This document shows positions 10,109-18,542 of a DNA stretch of 64,000 nucleotides, in pieces. The notes beneath the pieces are model-generated. The model was not told where the DNA came from. It saw only the letters and a program-made list of their open reading frames with translations, and did no database searches. Position 1 is the stretch's first letter. Every line of letters begins with the position of its first letter. Source of the stretch: Pseudomonas sp. Au-Pse12 (GTDB lineage: Bacteria > Pseudomonadota > Gammaproteobacteria > Pseudomonadales > Pseudomonadaceae); contig NZ_JAJTTH010000015.1 in the NCBI RefSeq assembly GCF_021341665.1, positions 1 through 64,000 on the forward strand. The letters are read 5' to 3'. The translations under genes and the position numbers were made by a program.

Positions 10109-11374
10109 TCAGTTGCTCTTGACCGCGTAGTCCGGCTTCTTGTCGTTGCCCGGAATGAACGGGCTCCACGGCTGGGCACGGATCGGCCCTTCGGTCTGCC
10201 ACACCACGTTGAACTGACCGTCTGGCTGGATCTCGCCGATCATCACCGGCTTGTGCAGGTGGTGGTTGGTCTTGTCCATGGTCAGGGTGTAGCCCGACGG
10301 CGCGGCGAAGGTCTGCCCGGCCAGTGCCTCACGAACTTTGTCGACCTCGGTGGACTTGGCTTTCTCGACCGCCTGGGCCCACATGTGGATGCCGACGTAG
10401 GTGGCTTCCATCGGGTCGTTGGTCACCGCCTTGTCCGCGCCGGGCAGGTTCTTGGCCTTGGCGTAGGCCTTCCAGGCGGCGACGAATTTCTGGTTCACTG
10501 GGTTATCCACCGACTCGAAGTAGTTCCACGCCGCGAGGTTGCCCACCAGCGGCTTGGTGTCGATGCCGCGCAGTTCTTCCTCGCCCACCGAGAACGCCAC
10601 CACCGGCACGTCGGTGGCCTTCAGGCCCTGGTTGGCCAGCTCCTTGTAGAAGGGCACGTTGGAGTCGCCGTTGACCGTGGAAATCACCGCGGTCTTGCCG
10701 CCGGTGGAGAACTTCTTGATGTTGGCGACGATGGTTTGATAGTCGCTGTGGCCGAACGGGGTGTAGACCTCTTCGATGTCCTTGTCGGCCACGCCCTTGG
10801 AGTGCAGGAACGAACGCAAAATCTTGTTGGTGGTGCGCGGGTAGACGTAGTCGGTGCCCAGCAGGAAGAAGCGCTTGGCGCTGCCGCCATCTTCGCTCAT
10901 CAGGTATTCCACGGCCGGGATCGCCTGCTGGTTCGGTGCGGCGCCGGTGTAGAAGACGTTGGGCGACATTTCTTCGCCTTCGTACTGCACCGGGTAGAAC
11001 AGCAGGCCGTTGAGTTCCTCGAACACCGGCAGCACCGATTTGCGCGACACCGAAGTCCAGCAGCCGAACACCACCGCCACCTTGTCCTGGGTCAGCAACT
11101 GGCGGCCCTTCTCGGCGAACAGCGGCCAGTTGGACGCCGGGTCCACCACCACCGGTTCCAGCAGCTTGCCGTTGACCCCGCCCTTGGCGTTGATCTCGTC
11201 GATGGTCATCAGCGCCATGTCTTTGAGCGAGGTTTCAGAGATCGCCATGGTCCCCGACAGGGAATGCAGGATACCGACCTTGATGGTCTCGGCGGCCTGG
11301 ACGGTCCAGGTCATGCCCATCGCGGCAATGCTTGCCGAGAGGGTGAAAGCCTTGAGCAAACTACGACGCTTCAT
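10109..11374 (-). CDS. urtA: Urea ABC transporter substrate-binding protein UrtA
   Basis: Periplasmic binding protein of the LivK/AmiC fold, 421 residues. The N-terminus MKRRSLLKAFTLSASIAAMG followed by WTVQAAE looks like a Sec or weak Tat signal (paired Arg at 3-4). Mature sequence opens IKVGILHSLSGTMAISE, and the segment FGCWTSVSRKSVLPVFEELN is typical of UrtA/AmiC proteins. First gene of the urt-ure operon, reading leftward. A sigma-54-type promoter lies about 95 bases upstream. Confidence 0.96.
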   Translation of the reverse strand: MKRRSLLKAFTLSASIAAMGMTWTVQAAETIKVGILHSLSGTMAISETSLKDMALMTIDEINAKGGVNGKLLEPVVVDPASNWPLFAEKGRQLLTQDKVAVVFGCWTSVSRKSVLPVFEELNGLLFYPVQYEGEEMSPNVFYTGAAPNQQAIPAVEYLMSEDGGSAKRFFLLGTDYVYPRTTNKILRSFLHSKGVADKDIEEVYTPFGHSDYQTIVANIKKFSTGGKTAVISTVNGDSNVPFYKELANQGLKATDVPVVAFSVGEEELRGIDTKPLVGNLAAWNYFESVDNPVNQKFVAAWKAYAKAKNLPGADKAVTNDPMEATYVGIHMWAQAVEKAKSTEVDKVREALAGQTFAAPSGYTLTMDKTNHHLHKPVMIGEIQPDGQFNVVWQTEGPIRAQPWSPFIPGNDKKPDYAVKSN

Positions 11375-11468
11375 TGTGCGATCTCCATGAACTTTTGATT
11401 TTTTTCAGGTGGCAGATGCGGACTTCACAGGCTCCGTGAAAACCTCGGCCTGTACTGAAGGGCTGTTT

Positions 11469-11485
11469 TGCAAGGGATGTGCCGA
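11469..11485 (-). promoter_or_regulatory. Sigma-54 (-24/-12) promoter for the urt-ure operon
   Basis: On the minus strand the sequence is TCGGCACATCCCTTGCA. GG and GC are separated by exactly ten bases, and the TTGCA -12 box and GGCAC -24 box match the RpoN consensus TGGCAC-N5-TTGC except at the first base. It points at urtA, whose start codon is about 95 bases downstream. Sigma-54 with NtrC is the usual control of urea uptake in gamma-proteobacteria, so the match is biologically sensible. Confidence 0.7.
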
Positions 11486-11566
11486 GTCGCCGCAGGGCAT
11501 GAAAACGTCGCTTCAGGCGCTGGGGCAGGGCGGTCGATGCCCCAAGAGGAGGCCTGGATCAGAGGA

Positions 11567-11595
11567 TGGTGCGCAGGGATGCGTCATTGTGGTGC
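11567..11595. promoter_or_regulatory. Two TGGTGC half sites, candidate NtrC enhancer
   Basis: TGGTGC occurs at 11567-11572 and again at 11590-11595 in the same orientation, roughly 80-110 bases upstream of the -24 element. NtrC sites follow GCACCA-N4/5-TGGTGC; here only half sites are clear. The spacing between half sites (23 bases) is close to two helical turns. The second overlaps a short hairpin (arms 11594-11601 and 11605-11612) that also lies just past the end of the neighbouring small gene. Confidence 0.4.
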
Positions 11596-11630
11596 TGCCG
11601 CGGAGCGGCAGCCTTGGCCAGCGAAGGGCT

Positions 11631-11930
11631 TCAGTTCACGCCAGGGAAGGAGTCGACGTATTTGATGGTGAAATCGGGAAAGGAGTCGACGATCTGGATC
11701 TTGTAATCGGGATAGCTGTTGACGATCTTCCACTTGCCCGGCGAGTCGGCAAAGGAGTTGACCTGCTTCACCTTCAGGTCGGGAAAGGAGTTCACCACCT
11801 TGACCTTGTAGTCGGGGAAGCTGTTGACGATCTGGATGTTGCCGTAGATTTTCGAGACGTCGACCGAGGTGCCGGCCTGGGCGCCAAGGGAGGTACCGAG
11901 CAGCAAGGCCAAGAGTGCGCTTCTGAACAT
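11631..11930 (-). CDS. Small secreted beta-repeat protein (septoil-knot-like)
   Basis: A 99-residue protein with a clear Sec signal (MFRSALLALLLGTSLGAQA). The mature part is built from six or seven copies of an 11-13 residue unit of the form VNSFPDYKVK, with alternating hydrophobic residues, so each unit is probably one strand and turn. The pattern resembles the family I recall as the 7(1) septoil knot domain, but that name is from memory and unverified. An ATG three codons upstream (11939) lacks a good ribosome site, whereas AGGA lies eight bases before 11930. It follows the metal permease by about 60 bases and may be in that operon. Function unknown. Confidence 0.75.
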   Translation of the reverse strand: MFRSALLALLLGTSLGAQAGTSVDVSKIYGNIQIVNSFPDYKVKVVNSFPDLKVKQVNSFADSPGKWKIVNSYPDYKIQIVDSFPDFTIKYVDSFPGVN

Positions 11931-11991
11931 GAGACTCATCCTGAGAGATCGAAGCGCGCGATCTTAAAGCAAGGGCTCCTGCAGGGCGAGG

Positions 11992-13002
11992 TCAGCGGCG
12001 GCGCATCAGGCCGATGAAGAACACCCCGCCAATGGCCGCGGTGGCCACGCCGATGGGCAAGTCCTCGGGGGCGATCAGGGTACGCGCGGCCACATCCACC
12101 CACACCAGGAACACGCTGCCCAGCAGCACGCACACCGGTAGCAAGCGACGATGTTCGGCGCCTACCAGGCGCCGGGCAATGTGCGGCACCATCAGCCCGA
12201 CAAAACCGATGGAACCGCTGATGGACACCAGCACCCCGGTCATCAGCGAGGCGATCAGGAACACCTTCAGGCGCACGTTGCGCGCATTCAGGCCCAGGGT
12301 CACGGCGGTCTGCTCGCCGGCCATCAGGGCATTCAGCGGCCGGGCCATGCCCAGCAGCAACACCAGCCCCAGCAGCACGCTGGCGGCGGGAACCGCCAGC
12401 AATTCCCAGCGCGCCAGGCCCAGGCCGCCGAGCATCCAGAACATCACTGCAGAGCTGGCCCGGTGATCGCCCATGAACAGCAGCAGGTTGGCCACCGCCA
12501 TCATCACGAAGGACACCGCCACCCCGCACAGCAGCAGCCGGTCGCTGTCCAGGCGCCCGTTGCGGGCGGCGATCCCCAGCACCAGGGCCATGCTCAGCAG
12601 CGCGCCGACAAAGGCCGCCAGGGGCAGGGTCAGGAGGCCGATGACCTGCCCCAGGTGCAGCACCACGATTACCGCGCCGAGGGTGGCGCCGGAGGTCACC
12701 CCGAGCAGGTGCGGGTCGGCCAGTGGGTTGCGGGTCACCGCTTGCAGCACCGCGCCGATCAGCGCCAGCCCGGCGCCGACCAGGGCACCGAGGAGCATGC
12801 GCGGTACGCGGATCAGCCAGACGATGTGTTCCTGGCCCGGGCTCCAGTCCACTGCGCCAAGGCCCAGGGCCTTGTGCAGCAGGATGCGCCCGACCACATC
12901 CACCGGCACCCGCGCCGGGCCAAAGCCCAGGGACACCACGCAGGACACCAGCAACAGGGCACCCAGGGCCATCAACAGTGCGGCATAACGAGGGTTGATC
13001 AT
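11992..13002 (-). CDS. FecCD-family metal ABC transporter permease
   Basis: Inner-membrane permease of the BtuC/FecCD class, 336 residues, with about ten hydrophobic helices. The motifs VRIPR-like (IRVPRMLLGALVGAGLALIG) and QAVTRNPLADPHLLGVTSGA are standard for the family. The start overlaps the binding-protein stop by four bases. It is the last transport gene of the Zur-box operon. Gene order receptor-ATPase-binding protein-permease matches PA2911-PA2914 of P. aeruginosa (from memory), reported as induced under zinc limitation. Confidence 0.92.
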   Translation of the reverse strand: MINPRYAALLMALGALLLVSCVVSLGFGPARVPVDVVGRILLHKALGLGAVDWSPGQEHIVWLIRVPRMLLGALVGAGLALIGAVLQAVTRNPLADPHLLGVTSGATLGAVIVVLHLGQVIGLLTLPLAAFVGALLSMALVLGIAARNGRLDSDRLLLCGVAVSFVMMAVANLLLFMGDHRASSAVMFWMLGGLGLARWELLAVPAASVLLGLVLLLGMARPLNALMAGEQTAVTLGLNARNVRLKVFLIASLMTGVLVSISGSIGFVGLMVPHIARRLVGAEHRRLLPVCVLLGSVFLVWVDVAARTLIAPEDLPIGVATAAIGGVFFIGLMRRR

Positions 13003-13958
13003 TCGCCGTGGAAACCCTTGGCCAGGGTTTCCACCGCCAGCACGTTGTCGATGCCCGGGGTGGCCTGCACATAGGGAATGACGATGAAACGCTGGTTCTT
13101 GATCGCGTCGACCCCTTGCAGGGCCTTGTTGTTCAGCAGGAACTGCTGCTTCTGCTCGGCGCTGACTTCGCTGTAGTCGACGATGACGATCACCTGCGGG
13201 TTGCGTTCGACCACGGTTTCCCAGTTGACCCGGGTCCAGCTGGCCTCGACGTCGTCGAGAATGTTGCGCCCGCCGGCCGCGTCGATCAGGGCCTGGGGCA
13301 TGCCCAGGCGGCCCGAGGTCATGGCGCGGTCTTCGCCGCTGTCGTAGAGGAACACCCGTGGCTTGTCCTTGGGCAGGTCCTTCTGTACCTCGGCGACCTG
13401 TTCCTGCATCTGCGCGATCAGCGCGTTGGCCCGGTCCTGCACGTCGAAGATCCGGCCCAGGTTGCGCAGGTCGTTGTAGGTGTCGTCGAGGCTGGCCGCC
13501 GGGCGCTTCATCACGAAGGCGCAGGACTCGGTCAGCTCGTAGACGTTGATCCCCAGTGGCGCCAGGGTCTGCGGCGTGAGGTCGCCGCCGATGCGCATGC
13601 CGTAGTCCCAGCCGGCGAAGAAAAAGTCGACGTTGGCATTGAGCAGGGTTTCCACCGACGGGTACTTGGCCGCCAGCTCGGGCAAGCCGTCGAGCAGGGT
13701 GCTCATCTGCGGGGTCACGGCTTTCCAGCCGCTGATTCCGCTGTAGCCCACCATGCGCGGCTTGAGCCCCAGGGCGAGCATCATCTGGGTCATGTTGATG
13801 TCATGGCTGAGGGCGTGTTGCGGCGCCTGCTTGAAGGTCACGTGGCGGTCGCAGCTGTTGATCGTCAGCGGGTAGTGGGTGGCTGCGGCGAAGGCTTGGG
13901 CGCTGCCCAGTGACAGGGCCAGAAACAGGCTGCGGCGGAGCAGGGAGCGCAAGGTCAT
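12999..13958 (-). CDS. Periplasmic metal/metallophore-binding protein (FhuD/BtuF fold)
   Basis: A 319-residue class III binding protein with a Sec signal (LFLALSLGSAQAFA). Mature sequence shows the expected two-lobe plan joined by a long helix near residues 165-190 (DDTYNDLRNLGRIFDV). It overlaps the upstream ATPase gene and the downstream permease gene by four bases each, a strictly coupled trio. Two cysteines (NSCDRH and LTESCAF) may form a disulphide. The ligand cannot be read from sequence; the Zur-type operator argues for zinc or a zinc carrier, though cobalamin and iron chelates use the same fold. Confidence 0.9.
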   Translation of the reverse strand: MTLRSLLRRSLFLALSLGSAQAFAAATHYPLTINSCDRHVTFKQAPQHALSHDINMTQMMLALGLKPRMVGYSGISGWKAVTPQMSTLLDGLPELAAKYPSVETLLNANVDFFFAGWDYGMRIGGDLTPQTLAPLGINVYELTESCAFVMKRPAASLDDTYNDLRNLGRIFDVQDRANALIAQMQEQVAEVQKDLPKDKPRVFLYDSGEDRAMTSGRLGMPQALIDAAGGRNILDDVEASWTRVNWETVVERNPQVIVIVDYSEVSAEQKQQFLLNNKALQGVDAIKNQRFIVIPYVQATPGIDNVLAVETLAKGFHGE

Positions 13959-14743
13959 GGTTGAGTGATCCAGGTGATTCGTGGGTAGCCGGACAGGGGG
14001 TGGGCATCGATCAGGGCATCGACCCCGAAGACGTTGCGCAGCAGCTCGACGGTGAGCACTTCGTCGGGCGCGCCGCTGGCGACGATGCGCCCGTGATCGA
14101 GGACGTACAGCCGGTCGCAGAACGCGGCGGCCAGGTTCAGGTCGTGGATGCTCGCCAGGGTGCCGATGCCCAGGCGCTTGACCCGTTGCAGCAGCTCCAG
14201 CTGGTAGCGCGGGTCGAGGTGGTTGGTCGGTTCGTCGAGAATCAGCAACTGCGGTTGCTGGGCCAGGGCCCGGGCCAGGATCACGCGCTGTTTTTCACCG
14301 CCGGAAAGGGTGGCAAAGGCGTGGTCCTCGAAGCCCAGCAAGCCCACCGATTCCAGGGCTTCGCGGGCGATGCGTCGGTCGTCTGCGGTGTCGCCGTCGA
14401 ACAGGCCCTTGTGCGGCGTGCGGCCCATGGCGACCACTTCCTCCACGGTCAGGCCGAAGGCGTCGGGAAACTCCTGGAGCACCACGGCGATGCGTTGCGC
14501 GCACCAGCGCGGCGACTGCTTCCACACATTGTGATGGGCCAGCTGCACCTCGCCCTGCTGCGGCTTGCTGAAGCGGTAGGCGCAGCGCAGCAGGCTGGTC
14601 TTGCCGCTGCCGTTGGGCCCGATCAGGCCGACGAATTCGCCGGCCGCCACTTGCAGGCTGGCCTCACGCAGTTGGAACTGGTGATGGCAATGGCCCTGGC
14701 CCAGGGGTGTCCAGGCCAGGTTGGTGAGGTTCAGCGAGGTCAT
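13955..14743 (-). CDS. Metal ABC transporter ATP-binding protein
   Basis: FepC/BtuD-class ATPase of 262 residues. Walker A GPNGSGKTSLLRC, signature LSGGEKQRVILARAL, Walker B LLILDEPTNHLD and the H-loop region LASIHDLNLAAAFCD are all intact. It starts 29 bases after the TonB receptor stop and overlaps the binding-protein start by four bases. It energises the permease encoded two genes downstream. Confidence 0.93.
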   Translation of the reverse strand: MTSLNLTNLAWTPLGQGHCHHQFQLREASLQVAAGEFVGLIGPNGSGKTSLLRCAYRFSKPQQGEVQLAHHNVWKQSPRWCAQRIAVVLQEFPDAFGLTVEEVVAMGRTPHKGLFDGDTADDRRIAREALESVGLLGFEDHAFATLSGGEKQRVILARALAQQPQLLILDEPTNHLDPRYQLELLQRVKRLGIGTLASIHDLNLAAAFCDRLYVLDHGRIVASGAPDEVLTVELLRNVFGVDALIDAHPLSGYPRITWITQP

Positions 14744-14772
14744 GCCGTGTCCGTGTGGTCCAGCCGGTGAGG

Positions 14773-16908
14773 TTAAAAGGTGTAGTCAGCGGTGACGAAC
14801 AACGAGCGCGGCTCGCCGAGAATCCATTGCTGGCCGTCATTGTATTGGCTTTGTGCGTACTGGCGGTCAAACAGGTTGTTCAATTGCAGGCCCAGGGTGG
14901 TATTGGGCAGGGCTTTCCACGACAGGTTGGCGTCGACCACGGTGTAGCTGGGCAGTTCGTTGCGGTTGGCCTGGTCGGCGTAGCGCGCATCCACGTAACG
15001 CACCCCGGCGCCGGCCCGCAGGTCATCGTTGAGGGCCTTGCTCAGCCACAGGTTGGCGGTACGGCGTGGCACGTCCACCGGGCGATTGCCGTCGCGGGAG
15101 ACTTGCACGCCGTTGATGTCCTGCTTGAAGTCGTCGTACTGGGCGCGAACGAGGGCGGCGTTGGCCTGCAGTTGCCAGGCCTGGGGCAGTTGCAGCTCCA
15201 GGCTGGCTTCCAGGCCGTTGGAGGATTGCTGGCCCACTTGCTGTTTGTGTTGCGGGTCGCCCGGAACGTCGGTCAACAGCTTCTTCTTGACGATGTGGTA
15301 GGCCGCCAGGGTCCATTCGCCACGTTGGTCCCAGAACATCTGCTTGAGGCCGATCTCGGTCTGTTTGGCGGTGGACAGGTCGAATTGCTGCTGGCTCTTG
15401 CTCAGGGAAATCAGCCCGCCGACGCCGTCGGTGCTGGTGGCGTACAGGCCATAGAGCGAAGTGTCGGGAGTCACGGCGAACACCAGCCCGGCCTTCCAGT
15501 TGTTGCCGGTCAGGGTCTTGTCGTCCCGCGAACCGTCCTTCAGGTCATCGCGGTCGATATGCACATAGTCGCGACGTGCGCCGGTCACCAGGGACCAGCG
15601 CTCGCTGAGCTGCAGGCGGTTTTCGGCGAACAGCGACATCTGCCGGGTGGTGGTCTTGAACTGGTCGCGGTAGGGGCTGGCGCTGGCGAAGTCGCCCGGG
15701 GCCGGGTGGTACAGATCCACTGGCTGGCCGTCGGTAAAACGGTCGGTGAAGGGCGAGTTGCTCTTCATGTGGAAGCGGATGCGGTTGTAGTCGACCCCGG
15801 CCAGGGTCTGGCTGTCGAGGCCGAACACTGTGTGCTTGAAGGTGAAGGTCTGGCGGTCGCCGACCTGTTCCTGCTGGTGGCCGATGCCGTAGTTGCCGCT
15901 GCGGGTCAGTTGCCGGCTGGCCGGGTCGTAGTTGTAGTTCTCGGCGTTCTGCCAGCGGCGCTGGACCTTGAGGTAGTACAGCTCGTTGCTGGCACTGAGG
16001 GTGTCGGAGATCTGCCATTCACTGGTCAGGCGCGTCCACTGGTCGTTGTAGTGCTGCTGGTCATTGCCGACGTTGTAGTTCTTGTCCCGCAGGCGCTTGT
16101 GCAAACGCCCGTCGATCAGCGGCGTGCCGAAGTTGTTCATCGGGTTCTGGTCGCCGTAGTCGTGGGCCAGGGTGAAGGCCAGGTCGTCGCGGGCTTGCCA
16201 GCGCAGGGCGGCGCTGACGAAGTCGCCGGAGGAATCGCCACGGTCGATCCAGCCATTGCTGCGCTCGCGGTTGAGGTTGAGCCGGTAGCTCAGGGTGTCG
16301 CTCAGGGAACCGCCGCTGTCCAGGGCCTGCTGCTGGCGATCGAAGGAGCCATAGCCCAGGCGCAGGTGGTTTTCGATCGCGCCGCTGAAGGGCTTTTTCG
16401 GGAGGGTGTTGATCACCGCGCCGGTGGCGCCTTCGCCATACAGCACCGAGGCCGGGCCACGCAGCACGTCGACCCGTTCCACTGCCCAGGTGTCCACCGG
16501 GAAGGTCACGGTGCCCATGCCGGTGTACAGGCGGTTGCCGTCATACAACTGCATCACCGAGCTTTGTCCGGTAAAGCCCCGTGCCGACAGCGACGTGCCG
16601 CCGTCCCCCGGGGTGCCGGTGCGGCTGATGCCGGTGCTGCGCGATACCGCGTCCTGAATGCTGCGATCGCCCCGGGCGCGGATCCGTTCGCCACTCAGGC
16701 TGTCGGTGCTGGCTGGGGTTTCCAGGGCGCTCAGGTTCAGGCGCGAACCGGCGCTGGTGGGGGTCTTCAGGCTGACGCTGTCGTCGGCCTCGCTGGCCGG
16801 GGCTGAAATGGTCCCGGCGGGCAAGGCCAAGGCAGGGGCAGAGGCGTCCACCTGGGCCAGGACGGGCAGGGTGATCAGGCAAAGGCTGGGCAGCAGGTAC
16901 TTGTTCAT
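14773..16908 (-). CDS. TonB-dependent outer-membrane receptor of the Zur-box operon
   Basis: A 711-residue TonB-dependent receptor with signal MNKYLLPSLCLITLPVLA. The plug carries the expected ERVDVLRGPASVLYGEGATG motif near residues 145-170, and the chain ends in aromatic Phe (SLFVTADYTF) as outer-membrane barrels do. There is no N-terminal signalling domain, so it is a transporter rather than a transducer. It leads the operon with an ABC importer directly behind it. The operator upstream resembles Zur rather than Fur sites, so zinc or a zinc-chelate is the favoured cargo, despite similarity to siderophore receptors. Confidence 0.9.
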   Translation of the reverse strand: MNKYLLPSLCLITLPVLAQVDASAPALALPAGTISAPASEADDSVSLKTPTSAGSRLNLSALETPASTDSLSGERIRARGDRSIQDAVSRSTGISRTGTPGDGGTSLSARGFTGQSSVMQLYDGNRLYTGMGTVTFPVDTWAVERVDVLRGPASVLYGEGATGAVINTLPKKPFSGAIENHLRLGYGSFDRQQQALDSGGSLSDTLSYRLNLNRERSNGWIDRGDSSGDFVSAALRWQARDDLAFTLAHDYGDQNPMNNFGTPLIDGRLHKRLRDKNYNVGNDQQHYNDQWTRLTSEWQISDTLSASNELYYLKVQRRWQNAENYNYDPASRQLTRSGNYGIGHQQEQVGDRQTFTFKHTVFGLDSQTLAGVDYNRIRFHMKSNSPFTDRFTDGQPVDLYHPAPGDFASASPYRDQFKTTTRQMSLFAENRLQLSERWSLVTGARRDYVHIDRDDLKDGSRDDKTLTGNNWKAGLVFAVTPDTSLYGLYATSTDGVGGLISLSKSQQQFDLSTAKQTEIGLKQMFWDQRGEWTLAAYHIVKKKLLTDVPGDPQHKQQVGQQSSNGLEASLELQLPQAWQLQANAALVRAQYDDFKQDINGVQVSRDGNRPVDVPRRTANLWLSKALNDDLRAGAGVRYVDARYADQANRNELPSYTVVDANLSWKALPNTTLGLQLNNLFDRQYAQSQYNDGQQWILGEPRSLFVTADYTF

Positions 16909-16938
16909 CGGGACGGTGAATCACTTCTTCGAGGGGTA

Positions 16939-16959
16939 CCCGCAGTGGGGAACTGCGGG
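16939..16959. promoter_or_regulatory. Hairpin in the receptor leader
   Basis: Perfect 7-base arms CCCGCAG and CTGCGGG around a 7-base loop, located between the Zur-like box and the receptor start codon at 16908. If transcribed it would be a stable stem in the 5' untranslated region. No terminator U-tract follows it. Confidence 0.4.
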
Positions 16960-16978
16960 CCGGGATCTTACACTTTAG

Positions 16979-16993
16979 TGTTATAAAATAACA
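16979..16993. promoter_or_regulatory. Zur-type operator
   Basis: The sequence TGTTATAAAATAACA differs at one position from the symmetric Zur consensus TGTTATA-N-TATAACA. It lies about 70 bases upstream of the receptor start, in the AT-rich stretch where the promoter should be. A further TTATAAC half follows at 16994-17000, giving a second overlapping palindrome. Fur boxes (GATAATGATAATCATTATC-like) do not fit here. Confidence 0.65.
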
Positions 16994-17060
16994 TTATAAC
17001 TGTGCATGACTAAAGCGCAGAAATTCTACAGAGCCCTCTGGAACGCGCATCTCGGCTGGT

Positions 17061-18443
17061 TCATGTTGAAGATGAAGCAGATTCAGGGCCGCGGTTGAAG
17101 CGTGAAAGCAGCAGCCGATCCAGCAGCCACACGGCAATCAGCGAGGCCCCGACCAACGGAAAGGCCAGGGCCAGCAGCGCCATGATCAGGGTCGCGGTTT
17201 TCCATTTCGGCAGGTCGTGACGCAGTGGCGGGACGCCGAGTCGACCCTGGGGACGACGCTTCCACCAGATGACGATGCCGCTCACGGCACTGAGCAGGAT
17301 CATCAGGCACACCACCAGCACCGCGATCTGGTTGAAGCGGCCGAACATCTTGCCCTCGTGCAGCATCACCCCCAGCTCGGTGGCCCGGGCAACGTTGCTG
17401 TAATGCTGCCAGCGCACGTCGGCCAGGACCTTGCCGGTGTACTGGTCGACATGCAGGGTGGCATCGTTGCGCGGGTCATCGGCGAACACGGCGATGGTGA
17501 ACACGCCCGTGGCCGTGCTCGGCAGGGTGATGCTGTAGCCCGCTTCGACCTGGCGCTGACGGGCGATGTCCTGCACCGCCTGCAGGCTGATGGACGGCGC
17601 TGCCGGGGCGGCGTCGGTGCTGGTGTGAGCCATGTGTTCGGCGTGGTCGCCGGACATCGGCAGCGGGGTGTTCTCCAGGGCCCAGGGCACGGTCTGGCGC
17701 GTGGCGCTATTGAGTTCCCGGGCCTGCTGGTCGGAGGTCGGCACGTCGTTCCACATGGCCGCCGGGAAGCGGTTCCACAGGTCGGCGTACTGCTTGCCCC
17801 AGAAGCCGGTCCAGGTCATGCCGCTGAGCAGCATCAGCAACAGGAATGCCGCGCCCCAGAAACCCAGCACACTGTGCAGGTCACGCCAGAACAGGCGGCC
17901 GCGAGCGCTGAAGCGCGGCCACAGCACCCCCGCCGAGGACTGGCCTCGCGGCCACCACAGGTACAGGCCCGAGACCACCAGGACGATGCCCCAGCCCGCG
18001 GCCAGTTCCACCAGCCGGTCGCCGACGGTGCCGATCATCAGCTCACCGTGAATGGCCCGGGCCACGGCCTGCAGGTTGCGCTTGGCATCCTGCTCGCCGA
18101 GCACGTCGCCGTGGTAGGGGTCGATGAACACATTGAGTTCCTGGCCGGCGTCCTGCACCACGAACTGCGCACTGCGTTCGGCATCGATGGGGGGCAGGTA
18201 CTGCTTGATATGGCCGTGGGGATAGGCCGCTTGCACCCGTTGCAGCAGCTCATCGGCGCTGAGGCTGTGATGGCCGCCGGGAACCTTGAGCAGGCTGCCG
18301 TACATCAAGGGGTCCAGTTGCGGCTTGAACAGATAGACGATGCCGGTCAGGGCCAGCATCACCATGAATGGCGCCACGAACAGCCCGGCGTAGAAATGCC
18401 AGCGCCAGGCCAGGTTGTAGAAAGACACGTTGGGTCGACTCAT
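17061..18443 (-). CDS. PepSY-domain integral membrane protein
   Basis: A 460-residue PepSY-associated membrane protein (PiuB/PepSY_TM family) with an N-terminal RWHFYAGLFVAPFMVMLALTG segment, a second helix pair near 165-215 (GIVLVVSGLYLWWPRG and LGFWGAAFLLLMLLSGM) and two to three C-terminal helices. A His/Met-rich periplasmic stretch (MSGDHAEHMAHTSTD) could bind copper. It follows the OprC-like receptor by 99 bases. Such proteins are commonly paired with TonB receptors and may act as ferric or cupric reductases. The reductase role is inference. Confidence 0.88.
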   Translation of the reverse strand: MSRPNVSFYNLAWRWHFYAGLFVAPFMVMLALTGIVYLFKPQLDPLMYGSLLKVPGGHHSLSADELLQRVQAAYPHGHIKQYLPPIDAERSAQFVVQDAGQELNVFIDPYHGDVLGEQDAKRNLQAVARAIHGELMIGTVGDRLVELAAGWGIVLVVSGLYLWWPRGQSSAGVLWPRFSARGRLFWRDLHSVLGFWGAAFLLLMLLSGMTWTGFWGKQYADLWNRFPAAMWNDVPTSDQQARELNSATRQTVPWALENTPLPMSGDHAEHMAHTSTDAAPAAPSISLQAVQDIARQRQVEAGYSITLPSTATGVFTIAVFADDPRNDATLHVDQYTGKVLADVRWQHYSNVARATELGVMLHEGKMFGRFNQIAVLVVCLMILLSAVSGIVIWWKRRPQGRLGVPPLRHDLPKWKTATLIMALLALAFPLVGASLIAVWLLDRLLLSRFNRGPESASSST

Positions 18444-18488
18444 CGGGGAACGCTCCGCAGGGCAGTGGATCTTTTCTTATGGGGGCTG

Positions 18489-18536
18489 TTCGCCGGCCAG
18501 CCAGCTCCTGCGGTAAGGAGCCGGCGTGCCGGCGAA
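18489..18536. repeat. REP-like palindrome (GCCGGC type)
   Basis: TTCGCCGGCCAGCCAGCTCC and the inverted copy GGAGCCGGCGTGCCGGCGAA pair across a short CTGCGGTAA loop. The same unit recurs at 29497-29520 and 55491-55514. It lies between the OprC-like gene and the PepSY gene. Confidence 0.75.
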
Positions 18537-18542
18537 GGGGGA

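Noticed and set aside
9074..11398. Long 774-codon plus-strand open frame over urtA and urtB
   Set aside because: It is the antisense shadow of two well-supported urea transporter genes; its translation is Gly/Val/His/Gln-rich with no domain, as GC-rich antisense frames are.
16979..17000. Fur box upstream of the siderophore-type receptor
   Set aside because: The palindrome TGTTAT...ATAACA fits Zur far better than the GATAAT-based Fur consensus.
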